From Pelotomaculum sp. UBA4789 (GTDB taxonomy: Bacteria > Bacillota > Desulfotomaculia > Desulfotomaculales > Pelotomaculaceae): 7,217 nucleotides of DNA. Shown here one piece after another: positions 5,819-7,217 of this stretch (position 1 is the first letter of the stretch; each line of letters opens with the position of its first letter). Location of the stretch: NCBI GenBank assembly GCA_002402945.1, contig DHGV01000115.1, forward strand, positions 499 through 7,715, written 5' to 3'. Made by a program: the position numbers and the translations under genes. The notes beneath the pieces are model-generated. The model saw only the letters and a program-made list of their open reading frames with translations. It had not been told where the DNA came from and ran no database searches.

Positions 5819-5845
5819 AACCTCTGATCCGGAGGTTTAATTTTG
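5819..5845 (+). promoter_or_regulatory. Possible attenuator hairpin in the metK leader
   Basis: AACCTC (5819-5824) and GAGGTT (5832-5837) form a 6-bp stem with a 7-nt loop, followed by the T-rich stretch TTTAATTTTG (5836-5845). An upstream AAACCT (5775-5780) could pair with AGGTTT (5833-5838) instead, which would break the hairpin. The stem is short and the T-run is interrupted, so efficiency is doubtful. Confidence 0.35.
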
Positions 5846-5880
5846 TGTTGAGGCTTTGGCCAAATTAAGGAGGAATCATT

Positions 5881-7071
5881 ATGAACAGACGGTTATTTAC
5901 ATCAGAATCTGTCACAGAGGGACACCCTGATAAGGTTGCTGACCAAATTGCGGACGCAGTGCTGGACTCGATATATGAAAAAGATCCATTTGCCCGTGTC
6001 GCCTGCGAAACCATGGTCGCAACCGGCCTGGTCCTGGTGGCCGGCCAGATTACCACTAATTGTTATGTCGATATACCAAAGGTTGTCCGGCAGACAGTTT
6101 GCGATATCGGTTACACCAGGGCAAAATACGGCTTTGACTGTGAAACCTGCGCGGTTCTCACCTCCATTGACGAACAGTCCAGCGATATTGCCCAGGGAGT
6201 GGACCGGGCCTTGGAGACCAGGGAGAGCACTGCGACAGTAGATAAATATGATTTAATCGGCGCCGGCGACCAGGGCATGATGTTCGGATACGCTTCCAAC
6301 GAGACGCCCGAGCTGATGCCGATGCCTATATCCATTGCCCATCGCCTGGCCAGGCGGCTGGCCGAGGTCCGGAAAAGCGGTTTGATCCCTTATTTGAGGC
6401 CGGACGGGAAAGCCCAGGTAACAGTGGAGTACGAAAACGGGCGGCCCCTGCGTGTGGATACCATCGTAGTATCAACCCAGCATTCTCCCGAGGTGAGTCT
6501 GGCGGAAATCCGGGAAGATGTGATTAAAAATGTTATCGGGGCCGTTGTTCCGCCGGAATTTATAGACAAGGAAACACGATATTTTGTCAATCCCACCGGG
6601 CGTTTTGTCATTGGCGGGCCGCAGGGTGACACCGGGCTGACCGGCAGGAAGATCATCGTTGACACATATGGCGGTATGGCCAGGCATGGCGGCGGGTCAT
6701 TTTCCGGGAAGGATCCGACGAAGGTCGACAGGTCGGCGACTTATGCCGCCCGCTACGTTGCCAAGAACATCGTGGCCGCCGGGCTGGCTGACAAGTGCGA
6801 GTTCCAGGTGGCTTACGCCATCGGTGTAGCGCACCCGGTATCCATCATGGTTGATACGTTCGGCACCGGTAAAATTGACGAGAAGCTGCTGGTGAAGCTG
6901 GTGAAAGAGCACTTCGACCTGCGTCCCGGCGCTATTATCGACGGATTGGGCCTGCGCCAACCTATCTTCAAGCAGGTGGCGGTATACGGGCACTTTGGCA
7001 GGAGTGATCTCAGCTTGTCATGGGAGGCAACGGACAAAGTCGATGCCCTCAGAAAATCAGCAGGCTTATAA
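5881..7071 (+). CDS. metK: S-adenosylmethionine synthetase (methionine adenosyltransferase)
   Basis: This cytoplasmic enzyme makes S-adenosylmethionine, phosphate and pyrophosphate from ATP and methionine; it supplies methyl groups and is normally essential. The 396-residue length matches the bacterial family (about 380-400). Motifs in order are FTSESVTEGHPDKVADQ (6-22, with H15, D17 and K18 at the ATP site), E43 in ACETMV, DEQSSDIAQGVD (97-108), GAGDQGMMFGYA (127-138), NPTGRFVIGGPQGDTGLTGR (237-256), the phosphate loop GGGSFSGKDPTKVDRS (270-285) and AYAIGVAHPVS (311-321). All expected catalytic regions are present. ATG 5881 has AAGGAGG (5867-5873) 7 nt upstream. A strong promoter at 5731-5760 and a structured leader precede it, so it is probably transcribed apart from murJ. 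A strong hairpin follows. Confidence 0.98.
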   Translation: MNRRLFTSESVTEGHPDKVADQIADAVLDSIYEKDPFARVACETMVATGLVLVAGQITTNCYVDIPKVVRQTVCDIGYTRAKYGFDCETCAVLTSIDEQSSDIAQGVDRALETRESTATVDKYDLIGAGDQGMMFGYASNETPELMPMPISIAHRLARRLAEVRKSGLIPYLRPDGKAQVTVEYENGRPLRVDTIVVSTQHSPEVSLAEIREDVIKNVIGAVVPPEFIDKETRYFVNPTGRFVIGGPQGDTGLTGRKIIVDTYGGMARHGGGSFSGKDPTKVDRSATYAARYVAKNIVAAGLADKCEFQVAYAIGVAHPVSIMVDTFGTGKIDEKLLVKLVKEHFDLRPGAIIDGLGLRQPIFKQVAVYGHFGRSDLSLSWEATDKVDALRKSAGL

Positions 7072-7084
7072 TCCGGCAAACGAC

Positions 7085-7106
7085 AGCCGGGGGGAAACCC
7101 CCGGCT
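7085..7106 (+). terminator. Strong hairpin after metK, probable terminator
   Basis: A perfect 9-bp stem AGCCGGGGG (7085-7093) / CCCCCGGCT (7098-7106) is closed by a GAAA tetraloop, 14 nt after the metK stop. The following bases (TCATTGATC) lack a real T-run, so termination may be partial or the hairpin may mainly protect the 3' end of the mRNA. Confidence 0.6.
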
Positions 7107-7117
7107 TCATTGATCAA

Positions 7118-7146
7118 GGAAGCAAAAAGAACGTCCCTCTGCTTCC
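7118..7146 (+). repeat. 29-nt palindromic repeat, copy B
   Basis: Arms GGAAGCA (7118-7124) and TGCTTCC (7140-7146) enclose a 15-nt centre containing AAGAACGTCCC. Its first 28 nt are identical to copy C, which starts 33 nt downstream. Confidence 0.75.
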
Positions 7147-7150
7147 CTCA

Positions 7151-7185
7151 GGAAGCAAAAAGAACGTCCCTCTGCTTCTGCTTCC
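7151..7185 (+). repeat. Palindromic repeat, copy C, with doubled right arm
   Basis: Direct tandem repeat of copy B with a 33-bp period; the first 28 nt are identical. The right arm is doubled (TGCTTCTGCTTCC, 7173-7185), whereas copy A near murJ has a doubled left arm. It ends inside the 10-nt palindrome CTTCCGGAAG (7181-7190). Confidence 0.75.
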
Positions 7186-7205
7186 GGAAGGTAAAATCCA
7201 ATTTC

Positions 7206-7212
7206 TGTCGAA
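7206..7212 (+). promoter_or_regulatory. Possible Spo0A box (TGTCGAA)
   Basis: TGTCGAA is the consensus 0A box bound by the sporulation regulator Spo0A. It sits in non-coding sequence at the window edge, probably upstream of the next gene. About one such 7-mer is expected by chance on the two strands of a window this size, so the call is tentative. Confidence 0.25.
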
Positions 7213-7217
7213 GTAAA

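Overview
The window looks like chromosomal DNA from a low-to-mid GC, monoderm, Firmicutes-type bacterium. The best guess is a Peptococcaceae/Desulfotomaculum-Pelotomaculum-like clostridium; this is an inference from gene content and signals, not from a search. The supporting signs are strong AGGAGG-type ribosome binding sites, a GTG start, a near-consensus sigma-A promoter with an extended -10, and a Firmicutes-type MurJ. The intergenic regions also carry small palindromic repeats. All real genes lie on the + strand. The long minus-strand ORFs are shadows of these genes.

Layout. (1) 1-855: the 3' part of a polyprenyl-phosphate GlcNAc-1-phosphate transferase (TagO/WecA family), closed by an intrinsic terminator whose 5' arm lies in its last codons. 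(2) 919-2702: a two-gene unit, galU and a short-type galE, with the stop of one overlapping the start of the other. Together they would make UDP-glucose and UDP-galactose (or a related sugar). (3) 2703-2950: an intergenic region with a compact three-stem palindromic element and a candidate promoter. (4) 2951-5640: a membrane-anchored TPR protein, a previously uncalled 32-codon ORF, murJ (lipid II flippase) and a 114-aa three-helix membrane protein, all tightly spaced. (5) 5641-5880: a strong promoter and a structured leader in front of metK, including a fragment that matches the SAM-I riboswitch core. (6) 5881-7071: metK, S-adenosylmethionine synthetase, followed by a strong hairpin. (7) 7107-7217: two tandem copies of a 29-nt palindromic repeat, also present once upstream of murJ, and a possible Spo0A box.

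The first five recognisable genes point to cell-envelope work: lipid-linked sugar initiation, nucleotide-sugar supply and lipid-linked precursor flipping. metK is a separate housekeeping transcription unit. The protein-coding genes are ordinary. The more interesting material lies between them: the small ORF that appears to couple translation into murJ, the apparently decayed SAM-I-like leader of metK, and the dispersed palindromic repeats. I see no defence system, CRISPR array, prophage, tRNA or rRNA.
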